Of a DNA stretch of 64,000 nucleotides, positions 50,047 to 58,439 are shown piece after piece (the stretch's first letter is position 1; the number at the start of each line of letters is the position of its first letter). This stretch comes from Dongia deserti (GTDB taxonomy: Bacteria; Pseudomonadota; Alphaproteobacteria; Dongiales; Dongiaceae). The DNA is taken from the NCBI RefSeq assembly GCF_003574735.1, contig NZ_QORW01000005.1, forward strand, positions 248,001-312,000, given 5' to 3'. The notes beneath the pieces were generated by a model. That model did not search any database and had not been told where the DNA came from. It saw nothing but the letters and a program-made list of their open reading frames with translations. Made by a program: the position numbers and the translations under genes.

Positions 50047-50119
50047 CAGAGGTCAGGGATCAGAAATCAGTAATCAGAGGGCAACGTGCCCTTCTGATCC
50101 CTGATCCCTGATACCTGGC
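50044..50119. repeat. palindromic heptad-repeat element, copy C
   Basis: Left arm ATCAGAGGTCAGGGATCAG followed by two more ATCAG units (50044-50078). Right arm TTCTGATCCCTGATCCCTG and ATACCTGG (50091-50118). The centre GGGCAACGTGCCC is itself a small hairpin and differs from the core of copies A and B. It occupies the gap between lysR and the polyprenyl synthase gene. Confidence 0.75.
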
Positions 50120-50126
50120 CACTCGC

Positions 50127-51146
50127 TCAATGTCCCCGGCGGATGCAGAAATCGACCACCTCGATCAGCGCGCGCTTATCGGCGCTGTCGGGGAAGATGC
50201 CGAGGGCATCGCGCGCGACGGCACCGTAATACGCGGCGCGCTGCACGGTGTCGCTGAGCGCATTGTGCTTGGCGATGAGGCGCTGGGCTTCGGCGAGGTC
50301 GCCACCCTTCTGTTCCTGATGCTCCAGCGTGCGGCGCCAGAATTCGCGCTCGGTTTTATCGCCGCGCAGGAAGGCGAGGATGACGGGGAGCGTGATCTTG
50401 CCCTCCCGGAAGTCGTCACCGATCTTCTTGCCCAGTGCTTCCTGCTTGGCGGAGTAGTCGAGCGCATCGTCGATCAGCTGGAACGCGATGCCGAGATTGA
50501 GGCCGAAGCTCGCGAGTGCTTCCTGCTCGCTCTTCGGCCGATCGGCCAGCACGGCGCCCACTTCGCACGCCGCCGAAAACAGAATGGCGGTCTTGCCCTT
50601 GATGACTTCGAGATAGGCCTGCTCCGTCGTCGCGGTGTCGTTGGTCGTCATCAGCTGCAGAACCTCGCCCTCGGCGATCTTGGCCGAAGCGCTGCACAGT
50701 ATTTCGAGGATGCGCAGCGAACCGTCCGCGACCATCAGCTGGAAGGCGCGGCTGAACAGGAAGTCACCGACCAGCACGCTGGCCTTGTTGCCCCAGAGGA
50801 CGTTGGCAGAGGCCTCGCCGCGGCGGAGGTCGCTCTCGTCGACCACGTCGTCGTGCAGCAGGGTGGCGGTGTGGATGAACTCGACGCAGGCTGCGAGGCC
50901 CGCGGCCCTCGGACCGGGATGTCCGCATAGCCGCGCGGCGGCCAATGTCAGGACCGGCCGCAGCCGCTTTCCGCCGGCGGCGATGATGTGCCCAGCCAGC
51001 TGCGGTATCAGCGAAACCGGGCTCTGCATGTGCTGCAGGATGAGCTCATTGACCCGGTCCAGATCGTCGCGCACCAACTGCGTCAGACGATCCAGCGCGT
51101 CCGGCTGCTTGTCCCGCCCGGTTTCCAGATTGACGATGACTGCCAC
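50127..51146 (-). CDS. ispB: polyprenyl diphosphate synthase (octaprenyl/decaprenyl type)
   Basis: 339 residues. First aspartate-rich motif LLHDDVVDESDLRRG, second QLIDDALDY, GGKRLRP substrate site and GDFLFSRAFQLMV match long-chain trans-prenyl synthases. It makes the ubiquinone side chain (C40-C50 in alphaproteobacteria); chain length is not readable with certainty. Divergent from a DUF2007 gene, as is common for this locus in Rhodospirillales. Confidence 0.9.
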   Translation of the reverse strand: MAVIVNLETGRDKQPDALDRLTQLVRDDLDRVNELILQHMQSPVSLIPQLAGHIIAAGGKRLRPVLTLAAARLCGHPGPRAAGLAACVEFIHTATLLHDDVVDESDLRRGEASANVLWGNKASVLVGDFLFSRAFQLMVADGSLRILEILCSASAKIAEGEVLQLMTTNDTATTEQAYLEVIKGKTAILFSAACEVGAVLADRPKSEQEALASFGLNLGIAFQLIDDALDYSAKQEALGKKIGDDFREGKITLPVILAFLRGDKTEREFWRRTLEHQEQKGGDLAEAQRLIAKHNALSDTVQRAAYYGAVARDALGIFPDSADKRALIEVVDFCIRRGH

Positions 51147-51319
51147 GCAAGCCCTTTCCGGCGGCCCTCCCCAAAGCGCCGCCTTAACCCTTCAACCAGT
51201 GCGGCGGCCCGGCACGCATTCATTTGGTGCGGAACGCCAGTAGGCAGCATAATGTCCCAATTAACGAACGCAATGCCAACAATCGACGCAGGCCTTGTGG
51301 TCAATCGGGGAGAGTCCGT

Positions 51320-51553
51320 GTGAAAGAGATCGCCCGCAGCACCGATCCAGTCCGCCTGTCCTTCCTGTCCGCTCTGCTGGCCGATGGCGGCATCACGTCC
51401 GTCTTGTTCGACACCCATGCCAGCATCGTCCAGGGCAGCCTCGGCGTCTTGCCACAGCGCCTGATGGTGGCGGATGACGAGTATAACGAGGCCGTGGCGA
51501 TCCTGAAGAGCGCCGGCGAGTGGCACGAGCCGGAACAAACCGGATGGCTGTGA
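51320..51553 (+). CDS. DUF2007 family protein
   Basis: 77 residues: VRLSFLSALLADGGITSVLF, THASIVQGSLGVLPQRLMVA, DDEYNEAVAIL. This is the DUF2007 (signal-transducing PII-like fold) pattern of short proteins without known role. GTG start with GGGGAGAG seven bases before it. Begins a three-gene run with the ASCH and methyltransferase genes. Confidence 0.8.
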   Translation: MKEIARSTDPVRLSFLSALLADGGITSVLFDTHASIVQGSLGVLPQRLMVADDEYNEAVAILKSAGEWHEPEQTGWL

Positions 51554-51984
51554 GCACGATGAGAGCGCGGCAGCAGGAATTCTGGCGCATGGCGTGCCAC
51601 GCAGTGCCGGATCTGGTGCCTGCAGCTGCCCATCAGGTCTGGCACTTTGGCGATAGCGAGACGCTGGCACGCGCGCTGGCTGATCTGGTGCTGCAGGGTC
51701 GGAAGCGTGCGACCGCGGGCTTGCTGTGGGAGGCTGAGACGGATCCCACCACAGTGCCGGTTCTCGGCGGCTATAGCCTCGTCACCGACTATGCCGGTGG
51801 ACCGCTGCTCATCATCCGCACCACGGACGTCGCGATTTGCTCCTATGATGAGGTCTTCGCCGCCGCGGAAGGGGAGGGCGACGGCTTGCCGGATTACTGG
51901 CGCGCTGCGCACTGGGACTATTTCTCGCGGCGCTGCACGGCCCTGGGCCGCGAACCGAGCACAGACATGCCGGTTTATCCTTGA
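51544..51984 (+). CDS. ASCH domain protein
   Basis: 146 residues with the ASCH beta-barrel: FGDSETLARALADLVLQGRK, RATAGLLWEAETDPTTVPVL, YSLVTDYAGGPLLIIRTTDV and a C-terminal SYDEVFAAAEGEGDGLPDYW. ASCH proteins bind or process RNA; some hydrolyse acetylcytidine. The start overlaps the DUF2007 stop. ATG 51544 or 51559 are both possible. Confidence 0.82.
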   Translation: MAVSTMRARQQEFWRMACHAVPDLVPAAAHQVWHFGDSETLARALADLVLQGRKRATAGLLWEAETDPTTVPVLGGYSLVTDYAGGPLLIIRTTDVAICSYDEVFAAAEGEGDGLPDYWRAAHWDYFSRRCTALGREPSTDMPVYP

Positions 51985-52017
51985 GCGCTTCGCATTGGTC
52001 TATCTGATCGCACGGAC

Positions 52018-52773
52018 ATGAACGACGCACCGACCACACTCGATACGGTTCTCGGCGGAAGAGTCACCCTGCACCAGCCGGCGGTTGGCTACCGCGTTGC
52101 CATTGATCCCATCCTGCTCGCTGCGGCGTGCCCTGCCGAGGCAGGAGAGACGATCGTCGATCTCGGCTGCGGCGTCGGCACCGCCGCGCTGTGCCTCGCG
52201 CGGCGTGTGGCGGACGTGCGCTGCACCGGCGTCGACCTGCAGCCGGAGCTGGCAGCGCTCGCCGATCGCAACGCGCAGGAGAACAAGGTCGCCGATCGCG
52301 TGCGCTTCGTGGCAGGCGACATTCTCGACCGGTCGCTGCCGATCTATGCCGAGCCCGCGGATCACGTGATCGTCAATCCGCCTTACCTTAAGCGTGGCAC
52401 GGCGACGCCGTCTGCCAATCCGGCGAAGGCGCTCGCCAATGTCGAGGGCGATGCGGATCTCGCTGCGTGGGTTGCAGCAGCTGCAAAGGCCGTCCGGCCC
52501 GGCGGCACCATCACCTTCATCCACCGCGCTGACCGGCTGCCGGAACTGCTGGCGCTGCTGGGCGCGCGCTGTGGTGGACTGGTCGTCCTGCCACTGCATC
52601 CGAAAGCGGGTGCGGCGGCGCATCGCACGATCGTCGCCTGCCGCCTCGATCAACGTCTGCCGGCCATGCTGCTGCCGGGTCTCGTCCTGCATGAGGCGGA
52701 TGGTAGCTTCTCGCCCGTGCTGCAGCGCGTGTTGCGCGATGGCGCGCCGTTGCCCATGAGCGTCAGCGCCTGA
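52018..52773 (+). CDS. tRNA1(Val) adenine-37 N6-methyltransferase-like (TrmN6 family)
   Basis: 251 residues of class I methyltransferase fold. SAM motif DLGCGVGTAALCLARRV, acidic loop GVDLQPELAALADRNAQENK, and the base-flipping motif VNPPYLKRG typical of N6-adenine methylation. The small N-terminal VTLHQPAVGYRVAIDPILLA resembles COG4123/TrmN6. It follows the ASCH gene by 33 bases, and both may concern RNA. Confidence 0.85.
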   Translation: MNDAPTTLDTVLGGRVTLHQPAVGYRVAIDPILLAAACPAEAGETIVDLGCGVGTAALCLARRVADVRCTGVDLQPELAALADRNAQENKVADRVRFVAGDILDRSLPIYAEPADHVIVNPPYLKRGTATPSANPAKALANVEGDADLAAWVAAAAKAVRPGGTITFIHRADRLPELLALLGARCGGLVVLPLHPKAGAAAHRTIVACRLDQRLPAMLLPGLVLHEADGSFSPVLQRVLRDGAPLPMSVSA

Positions 52774-52815
52774 TCGTTTCTTGACCCGGCGGGGTCACGG
52801 CCGCTAAATGGCCCG

Positions 52816-53061
52816 ATGTTTACGATTCCGACCCTGCCCAAGATTCTGCTGATCGTGCTGGTGATCGCAGTGGTCTGGTGGTGGCACCGCCGCAACCAGA
52901 TCAAGAAGCGCGAGCAGGCCGAGCTGGAGCGCAATCCCCGCAACCGCGCGAAATCGAAGCCGGCCAACCCGATTGAGGACATGACGCAGTGCAAGGTATG
53001 CGGGGCCTATGTGCCCGCCAGCGGCGCGAAGAATTGCGGCCGCCCCAATTGCCCGTTCTAG
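52816..53061 (+). CDS. membrane-anchored zinc-ribbon-like small protein
   Basis: 81 residues. One N-terminal transmembrane helix (ILLIVLVIAVVWWW), a basic linker (HRRNQIKKREQAELERN), and a C-terminal Cys cluster CKVCGAYVP ... NCGRPNCPF with four Cys that can ligate zinc. Topology places the ribbon in the cytoplasm. Similar short proteins occur in related genomes without assigned function. It ends 11 bases before a convergent GST. Confidence 0.75.
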   Translation: MFTIPTLPKILLIVLVIAVVWWWHRRNQIKKREQAELERNPRNRAKSKPANPIEDMTQCKVCGAYVPASGAKNCGRPNCPF

Positions 53062-53072
53062 TGCCCGGCGCG

Positions 53073-53708
53073 CTAGCCGGCCGCCTTTGGATGCAGCTGC
53101 TCGTATAGCGCCTGGTTCTTCGCGAACGAGCGCTGCGCCGCGGGGCGGGCACGCAGCCGCTCCATGTAGCTGGCGAATTCCGGCCGCTCAGGTACCGCTT
53201 TCATCATCGTGCCCCACTGCACCCCCGACCCGATGACGACATCGGCCGCGGTGAACTGCCCGCCGACCAGATAGGGACCTTTGGCCACCGCCTGCGCGAG
53301 TGTCTCCATGACCGTGTCGTGGTCGCCATAGGACGAGGCTTGCGGCGGCGCCAGTGGCCGATTGTGGATGCGGTCGATGATCGCCTGCTCGAGGCAGCTC
53401 GGTCCGAAGAACAGCCACTTGAGGTACACACCACGCCTGGGATCGCCGATCGGCACCGACAATTTCGCCGCCGGAAACTCGTCGGCGAGATAGGCGCAGA
53501 TCGCCGCCGCCTCTGTGATGGTGATGCCCTGGTGCGTGATGGCTGGCACCTTGCCCATCGCATTGATGGCAAGATAGGCGGGCTTCTTGTGATCGCCGCG
53601 CTCGAGGCTCATGGCATCGAGCTCATACGGCACGCCGAGCTCTTCGAGCATCCAATGCACGATGTTGCTGCGCGACATCGGCGCGTGATGGAAGATGATC
53701 TTGTCCAT
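53073..53708 (-). CDS. glutathione S-transferase family protein
   Basis: 211 residues. Thioredoxin-like start KIIFHHAPMSRSNIVHWMLE, AINAMGKVPAITHQGITITE (cis-Pro, Thr-Glu for the gamma-glutamyl group) and a helical C-terminal domain with QFTAADVVIGSGVQWG. Ser in SRSN is the probable catalytic residue. GGAG precedes ATG 53708, so an earlier Met is rejected. Not evidently part of the Anbu operon upstream of it. Confidence 0.87.
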   Translation of the reverse strand: MDKIIFHHAPMSRSNIVHWMLEELGVPYELDAMSLERGDHKKPAYLAINAMGKVPAITHQGITITEAAAICAYLADEFPAAKLSVPIGDPRRGVYLKWLFFGPSCLEQAIIDRIHNRPLAPPQASSYGDHDTVMETLAQAVAKGPYLVGGQFTAADVVIGSGVQWGTMMKAVPERPEFASYMERLRARPAAQRSFAKNQALYEQLHPKAAG

Positions 53709-53764
53709 GGGAGTCTCCATCCTGAAACTGACCCGATGCTAGTCCGGCATGCTGCCAATAAATG

Positions 53765-54520
53765 TCAGGAGCTTGCCTTGAGGCTATTATAGCTCGGGCG
53801 CGGGATGGCGAGGTGAGCGGTTTTCAGCGCTTCAGACCAGCGGTGGCGCAGATCCTCGAAATAGGGATCGCCCGCCTCGATCCGATGCTTCAGTTCCGTT
53901 TGCAACGCGTCGCGCCGCAGCACCATGATGTCGAGCGGCAGCCCGACCGCGAGGTTCGAGCGCATGGCCGAATCCATGGAAATGAGCCCAATCTTCAGCG
54001 CGTCATAGAGATCGGTGTTGAAGGTGACGGCGCGGTCAAGGATCGGTTTGCCGTATTTGGTCTCGCCGATCTGCAGGAACGGCGTGTCCGACGTCGCCTC
54101 GATGAAATTGCCGGCGGCATAGATCATGTAGAGGCGCAGGCGTCGTTCTTTCATCTGTCCGCCCAGCAGGAACGAGACCTCGAAGCGCCCGCCCTGCTGC
54201 TCCAGGCTCGGCCCGTCGATGCGGTAGACTTCGCGCACCGCGCGCCCGACTAGCTGCGCCGCCTGGAACATGGTCTCGCACTTGGACAGCAGTAGAGTCT
54301 CGCCGGTATCCGGATGCGCGAATCCTTCGTTCAGCAGTGACAGCACTGATTGCGTAACGGAGAGATTGCCAGCGCTTGCGACGGTGAGCACCCGCTCGCC
54401 CGGCTCCTCGAACACATGCAGCTTGCGGAAAGAGGCGATGTTGTCGATGCCCGCATTGGTGCGGGTATCCGAAATCATCACCAGCCCGTCGCGCACCAGC
54501 ACGCCGACGCAATAGGTCAT
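53765..54520 (-). CDS. Anbu-type proteasome-like peptidase
   Basis: 251 residues of the Ntn-hydrolase proteasome beta fold. After Met removal the N-terminal nucleophile is T2 (MTYCVGVLVRDGLVMISDTR), with SDTRTNAGIDNIASFRK, LTVASAGNLSVTQSVLSLLN and LLGGQMKERRLRLYMIYAAG following the Anbu pattern. Anbu assembles into helical or ring particles whose substrates are not defined. Upstream genes encode a transglutaminase-fold protein, an alpha-E protein and an ATP-grasp enzyme, the classic Anbu association. A longer frame to 54577 would remove the N-terminal Thr and is rejected. Confidence 0.9.
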   Translation of the reverse strand: MTYCVGVLVRDGLVMISDTRTNAGIDNIASFRKLHVFEEPGERVLTVASAGNLSVTQSVLSLLNEGFAHPDTGETLLLSKCETMFQAAQLVGRAVREVYRIDGPSLEQQGGRFEVSFLLGGQMKERRLRLYMIYAAGNFIEATSDTPFLQIGETKYGKPILDRAVTFNTDLYDALKIGLISMDSAMRSNLAVGLPLDIMVLRRDALQTELKHRIEAGDPYFEDLRHRWSEALKTAHLAIPRPSYNSLKASS

Positions 54521-54570
54521 GAAAGGGCCCCTCGACTGACTGGCCGGATTTATAGCGGGGCGTCCTTCCG

Positions 54571-54683
54571 CTGTCATCCCGGCCGAGCGCAGCGAGCGCC
54601 GGGACCCATGCGGTATCGCCGCAACGCGGAGAGGACGAATGGGTCCCGGGTCACGCCGCTGTCGCGGCTGCCCGGGATGACGG
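54571..54683. repeat. REP-like palindrome between the transglutaminase and Anbu genes
   Basis: CTGTCATCCCGGC at 54571 and CCCGGGATGACGG at 54671 form the outer arms. CGGGACCCATGCGG and AATGGGTCCCGGG form inner arms, giving a cruciform of about 110 bases. This GTCATCCCGG...CCGGGATGAC pattern is a widespread intergenic repeat in alphaproteobacteria. It interrupts an otherwise overlapping operon. Confidence 0.75.
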
Positions 54684-54694
54684 TTTGTGGAGCA

Positions 54695-55522
54695 TCAACT
54701 CTGCCACTGCGACCGCGCCTGATTGATCTGGACGGCGACGCGCATCTGCTCCTCCGCCCCGCCCTGGCGGGTGCCGCGGATGGGGGCGGCGCCGAGGTAG
54801 TCGAGGCCGGTGGCGACCCGGACGTGGCCCTCGGTCGGGCAGATGCCGTTGGCCGGATCGAAGCCGACCCAGCCCAGTCCTTCGACGTCCGCTTCGGCCC
54901 AGGCGTGGCCCGCCTCCTGCTGCGTCACGCCGTCTGTGCGGAGCATGTATCCGCCGACATAGCGCGCCGGCACGCCCAGGTGCCGCGCGCAGGCGATGAA
55001 GATGTGGGTCAGATCCTGGCACACGCCGCGTTTCAACTTGAACGCTTCGCTCGCAGCGGTCGCGCTGTTGGTCGGCGTCGTGTCGAACTTGATCGCGCTG
55101 TAGATGCCGACCAGCAGGCAGTGCAACATCTCGAGCCGGTCCTTGCGGGCTTCCGACGTCACGTCGTGCGCGAACTCCTTGAGCGCCGCGTCGGCTTCCG
55201 TCAGCGGCGTCTCGCGCAGGTAGAGTCCTGCTGGGAAGCGCTCGCAGGCGCCGCGCACGATGCCGTGGCGATCCTCAGTCTCGACCTCGCCTTCGACCGT
55301 GACCTCGAGGTCGGAAATGGGTCCGTTCAGCGCCAGCGTGTGGGTCAGGTTCCCGAACGGATCCTCGCCGGCCTTCAGCACACCATCGCAATTGAGGTCG
55401 ATGCGCCAGCTCTTGACCGTCTGGCCGTCATGATTGCGCGGCGTCAGGCGCAGCAGCTGCATGACGGCCTTGGCCGGGCTGCCATAGGCGTAGTGTGTGC
55501 GGTGCTGGATGAAGATGCGCAT
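54695..55522 (-). CDS. transglutaminase-like domain protein of the Anbu operon
   Basis: 275 residues. The N-terminal domain (MRIFIQHRTHYAYGSPAKAV, LLRLTPRNHDGQTVKSWRID) is followed by a transglutaminase core with catalytic Cys in LKRGVCQDLTHIFIACARHL, His in EAGHAWAEADVEGLGWVGFD and the downstream Asp of that segment. It may cleave or transfer amide bonds. Its ATG is 2 bases after the alpha-E stop. No signal peptide, so it acts in the cytoplasm with its operon partners. Confidence 0.9.
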   Translation of the reverse strand: MRIFIQHRTHYAYGSPAKAVMQLLRLTPRNHDGQTVKSWRIDLNCDGVLKAGEDPFGNLTHTLALNGPISDLEVTVEGEVETEDRHGIVRGACERFPAGLYLRETPLTEADAALKEFAHDVTSEARKDRLEMLHCLLVGIYSAIKFDTTPTNSATAASEAFKLKRGVCQDLTHIFIACARHLGVPARYVGGYMLRTDGVTQQEAGHAWAEADVEGLGWVGFDPANGICPTEGHVRVATGLDYLGAAPIRGTRQGGAEEQMRVAVQINQARSQWQS

Positions 55523-55524
55523 GG

Positions 55525-56466
55525 TCAGACCAGGTATTGCTCGCTGATGGCTGCGCCAAGCCGCACGTTCTCCGCAATGACGGTTTCGCAGAACTCGTGC
55601 AGCCCGGTCTCGAAGATCTGCTCGATGCGCGCGTTCTCCAGCTTGTTGTGCATGCTGCGCGCCATGCGCTGCGCCTCGCCTTGCCTGCCATAGGCCTCTG
55701 CTAAGCTGTCGAGATTGGCGCAGATCGCGCCATAGCAGGAGGCGACGGAGCGCGGCATCTTGGGATTGAGCAGCATCAGATCCGCGATGCGCATCGGCTT
55801 GAGGCTCTCGTGATAGACATGATGATAGGCGGTGAGGGCGGAGACGGCGCGCAGGATCGCCGCCCATTGCGAGTAATCGAGCCCACCGCCGACCACGACA
55901 TGCTCCGGCAGCAGCACGTGGTATTTGACATCCAGGATGCGTGCCGTGTTGTCCGCCCGCTCCACGAAGATGCCGAGCCGCGCGAACCAGTAGGCATCGT
56001 TGCGCAGCATGGTTCGATAGCCCGAGCCGTCGACCCGCAGCGAGATCTCTTTCACCCACTCCAGGAAGCGCGCCATGGCGCTGGCGTCCATGTTGTCGAA
56101 ATCGAGCTTGTTCAGCTCGAGCCAGGCGGTGTTGATGGTATCCCACATCTCGGCCGTGAGCGCCGTCCGCACCTGGCGTGCATTGCGCCGCGCGATGCGC
56201 AGGCAGTTGCGGATCGAGGTCGGGTTGCGCTTGGAAAAGGCGAGGAAGCGCGTCACCTTTGCCGGCGACACCCAATCATAGAGCGCATCGAAGTCCGCCC
56301 GGCAGCCGGCGGTCGCCAGCGCGCTCGCCCATTCGTTCTCCGCATCCTCGCGCCGGATCGGCAGGGAGGAGAGGCGGATCGTCGCTTCCAGCACCCGTGC
56401 CAGATAGTCCGCCCGCTCCACATAGCGCGAGAACCAGAAGAGGCTATCTGCGGTGCGGCTCAGCAT
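55525..56466 (-). CDS. alpha-E domain protein
   Basis: 313 residues, all-helical, with the family hallmark start MLSRTADSLFWFSRYVERAD and internal ERADNTARILDVKYH. Alpha-E proteins always travel with circularly permuted ATP-grasp enzymes and are thought to aid or complete the ligase. The start overlaps the ATP-grasp stop by 7 bases, supporting stoichiometric co-expression. Confidence 0.92.
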   Translation of the reverse strand: MLSRTADSLFWFSRYVERADYLARVLEATIRLSSLPIRREDAENEWASALATAGCRADFDALYDWVSPAKVTRFLAFSKRNPTSIRNCLRIARRNARQVRTALTAEMWDTINTAWLELNKLDFDNMDASAMARFLEWVKEISLRVDGSGYRTMLRNDAYWFARLGIFVERADNTARILDVKYHVLLPEHVVVGGGLDYSQWAAILRAVSALTAYHHVYHESLKPMRIADLMLLNPKMPRSVASCYGAICANLDSLAEAYGRQGEAQRMARSMHNKLENARIEQIFETGLHEFCETVIAENVRLGAAISEQYLV

Positions 56467-57872
56467 TCGATGACCCAGGTGTCCTTGGTGCCGCCGCCCT
56501 GGCTGGAATTGACCACCAGCGAGCCATCGCGCAAGGCAACTCGCGTGAGGCCACCTGGAACGATCCGCACGCCATCGGCGCCGGTCAGCACGAACGGCCG
56601 GAGATCGACGTGCCGTGGCGCGACCCCGTTGGAGACGAATGTGGGGCAGGTGGAGAGTGCCAACGTCGGCTGCGCGATGTAATTCTCAGGATGCACCTTC
56701 AGCCGCTCCGCAAAATCCGCGCGCTGGTCCTTGGTGGCGTGCGGTCCGACCAGCATGCCGTAGCCGCCGGAGCCATGCACTTCCTTCACCACCAGCTCCG
56801 CAAGATGGTCGAGTACATAACGCAGATCCTCCGGATCGCGGCAGCGCCAGGTCTGCACGTTCTTCAGGATGGGCTTCTCGCCCAGATAGAAACGCACGAA
56901 GTCGGGCACATAGGAGTAGATGACCTTGTCGTCCGCAGCACCTGTGCCCATCGCGTTCGCGACCGTGACATTGCCGGCGACGTAGGCGCCGTAGAGACCG
57001 GGAACGCCCAGCGCCGAATCTGGCCGGAACACCAGCGGGTCAATGAAATCGTCGTCGATCCTGCGATAGATCACGTCGACGCGCTTCGGCCCCTCGGTGG
57101 TGCGCATATAGACGACATCATCGCGCACGAAGAGGTCGACGCCCTCGACCAGCTCGACGCCCATGCCATCGGCCAGGAACGAGTGCTCATAGAAGGCGGA
57201 ATTATGGATGCCTGGCGTCAGCAGCGCGATCGTGGGCTCGCTCATCGTGCCGCGCGGCGCCACCGATCGCAGGGTCGCCAGCAGCTCGTTGGGATAGTTC
57301 TCGATCGGCGCCACGCGATGCGAGCGGAATAGCTCGGGCATCAGGCGGATGGAGATTTCCCTGCCGCCGAGCATGTAGGAGACGCCGGAGGGCGTGCGCG
57401 CATTGTCCTCCAGAACATAGAATTCCTCTTCATCGACGCGCACGATGTCGATGCCGCCGATATGGACGTAGATGCCGTGCGGCGCCTCGACGCCGCACAT
57501 CTCCGGCCGGAAGGCCGGATTGCGCCACACCAGGTCAGGCGGGACGATGCCAGCCTTCAGGATGTCCTGCGGCCCGTAGATGTCGCGCAGATATGCGTTG
57601 AGCGCCTTGACGCGCTGCTCAAGCCCGGCAGCGAGCTTCGACCATTCCTGGGTCGAAAGGATGCGCGGGATGATGTCGTAAGGAATGATGCGCTCTTCGC
57701 CCTGCGCATCGCCATAGACCGCGAAGGTGATGCCGCCGCGGCGGTAGAACAGCTCCGCCTCGACCCGCCGCCGTTCCAGCTGCTCCGGCGAAACGGTCGC
57801 GAGCCATTGCGCCACGCGCGCATACGGCTCGCGGACGCTGCCATCCTCCGCATTCATTTCGTCGAGGGACAT
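56460..57872 (-). CDS. circularly permuted ATP-grasp type 2 protein
   Basis: 470 residues. IIPYDIIPRILSTQEWSKLA, HGIYVHIGGIDIVRVDEEEF, YVLEDNARTPSGVSYMLGGR and a C-terminal VVKEVHGSGGYGMLVGP plus GGLTRVALRDGSLVVNSSQG show the permuted ATP-grasp arrangement (CP_ATPgrasp_2). Predicted to form amide or peptide bonds through an acyl-phosphate. It is the first gene of the operon with alpha-E, transglutaminase and Anbu. What is ligated is unknown. Confidence 0.9.
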   Translation of the reverse strand: MSLDEMNAEDGSVREPYARVAQWLATVSPEQLERRRVEAELFYRRGGITFAVYGDAQGEERIIPYDIIPRILSTQEWSKLAAGLEQRVKALNAYLRDIYGPQDILKAGIVPPDLVWRNPAFRPEMCGVEAPHGIYVHIGGIDIVRVDEEEFYVLEDNARTPSGVSYMLGGREISIRLMPELFRSHRVAPIENYPNELLATLRSVAPRGTMSEPTIALLTPGIHNSAFYEHSFLADGMGVELVEGVDLFVRDDVVYMRTTEGPKRVDVIYRRIDDDFIDPLVFRPDSALGVPGLYGAYVAGNVTVANAMGTGAADDKVIYSYVPDFVRFYLGEKPILKNVQTWRCRDPEDLRYVLDHLAELVVKEVHGSGGYGMLVGPHATKDQRADFAERLKVHPENYIAQPTLALSTCPTFVSNGVAPRHVDLRPFVLTGADGVRIVPGGLTRVALRDGSLVVNSSQGGGTKDTWVIEC

Positions 57873-57980
57873 CGCTCCCTGATCTCGCCCCCTTTGTTTT
57901 CCGGAGAGTGTAGCACGCGCTGTGCCAGTCCCAAGCCAAGGAAAATCGCGCGACGGAGGTCTGCGGTGCTCAAATCTTAG

Positions 57981-58018
57981 GCAAGTTCATGGAGGTTGAT
58001 GCGAATCTGCGCGTGAAA
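57981..58018. repeat. direct repeat flanking the AraC remnant, left copy
   Basis: Contains GGCAAGTTC and an exact TGATGCGAATCTG (57998-58010). The same order recurs at 58401-58437 (GGCAAGGTTC then TGATGCGAATCTG, 58418-58430). The copies bracket the AraC fragment. They could be regulator sites or scars of a duplication or deletion. Confidence 0.55.
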
Positions 58019-58046
58019 CTTAATTGCCCCTGCAGCATCGCTGCCG

Positions 58047-58316
58047 TCACGGGCCTGTCCTCACCGCCCGCATCTCGCGTGGCGTGGCGCCGTAGCGCCG
58101 GCGAAAGGCGTGGTTGAAGTAAGAGAGATCGCCGAATCCAACGGCGTAGGCTATCTCCGTGACCGTCCGATGATCCTGGCGTGGATCTGTGAGCAAGCGG
58201 CGCGCTGCGGCGAGGCGCTCCCCCAGCACGAACTGGGAGAAGCTGGTTCCCTCGCACTCGAACAGCATGTGCAAATAGCGCGGCGAGATGCCCTGGCGCT
58301 TGGCGACGGCGGCCAC
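58047..58316 (-). pseudogene. AraC-type regulator remnant (DNA-binding domain only)
   Basis: 89 residues from a GTG: VAKRQGISPRYLHMLFECEG and RTVTEIAYAVGFGDLSYFNH-AFRRRYGATPREMR form both helix-turn-helix units of an AraC C-terminal domain. Upstream codons continue in the same style (ending AKAELSV) to an in-frame stop near 58390, without an ATG or ligand-binding domain. Full AraC proteins have 280-330 residues, so this is a truncated gene, flanked by direct repeats. It might still act as a small DNA-binding protein. Confidence 0.65.
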
Positions 58317-58439
58317 CGAGAGCTCAGCCTTGGCAGGCTGCGTGCCATCGCACTCTTCGGGCTGACATTTAGCGGGCCAATGATCGCGCTATCGCATTTG
58401 GGCAAGGTTCGCCGCTCTGATGCGAATCTGAGCGGAACG

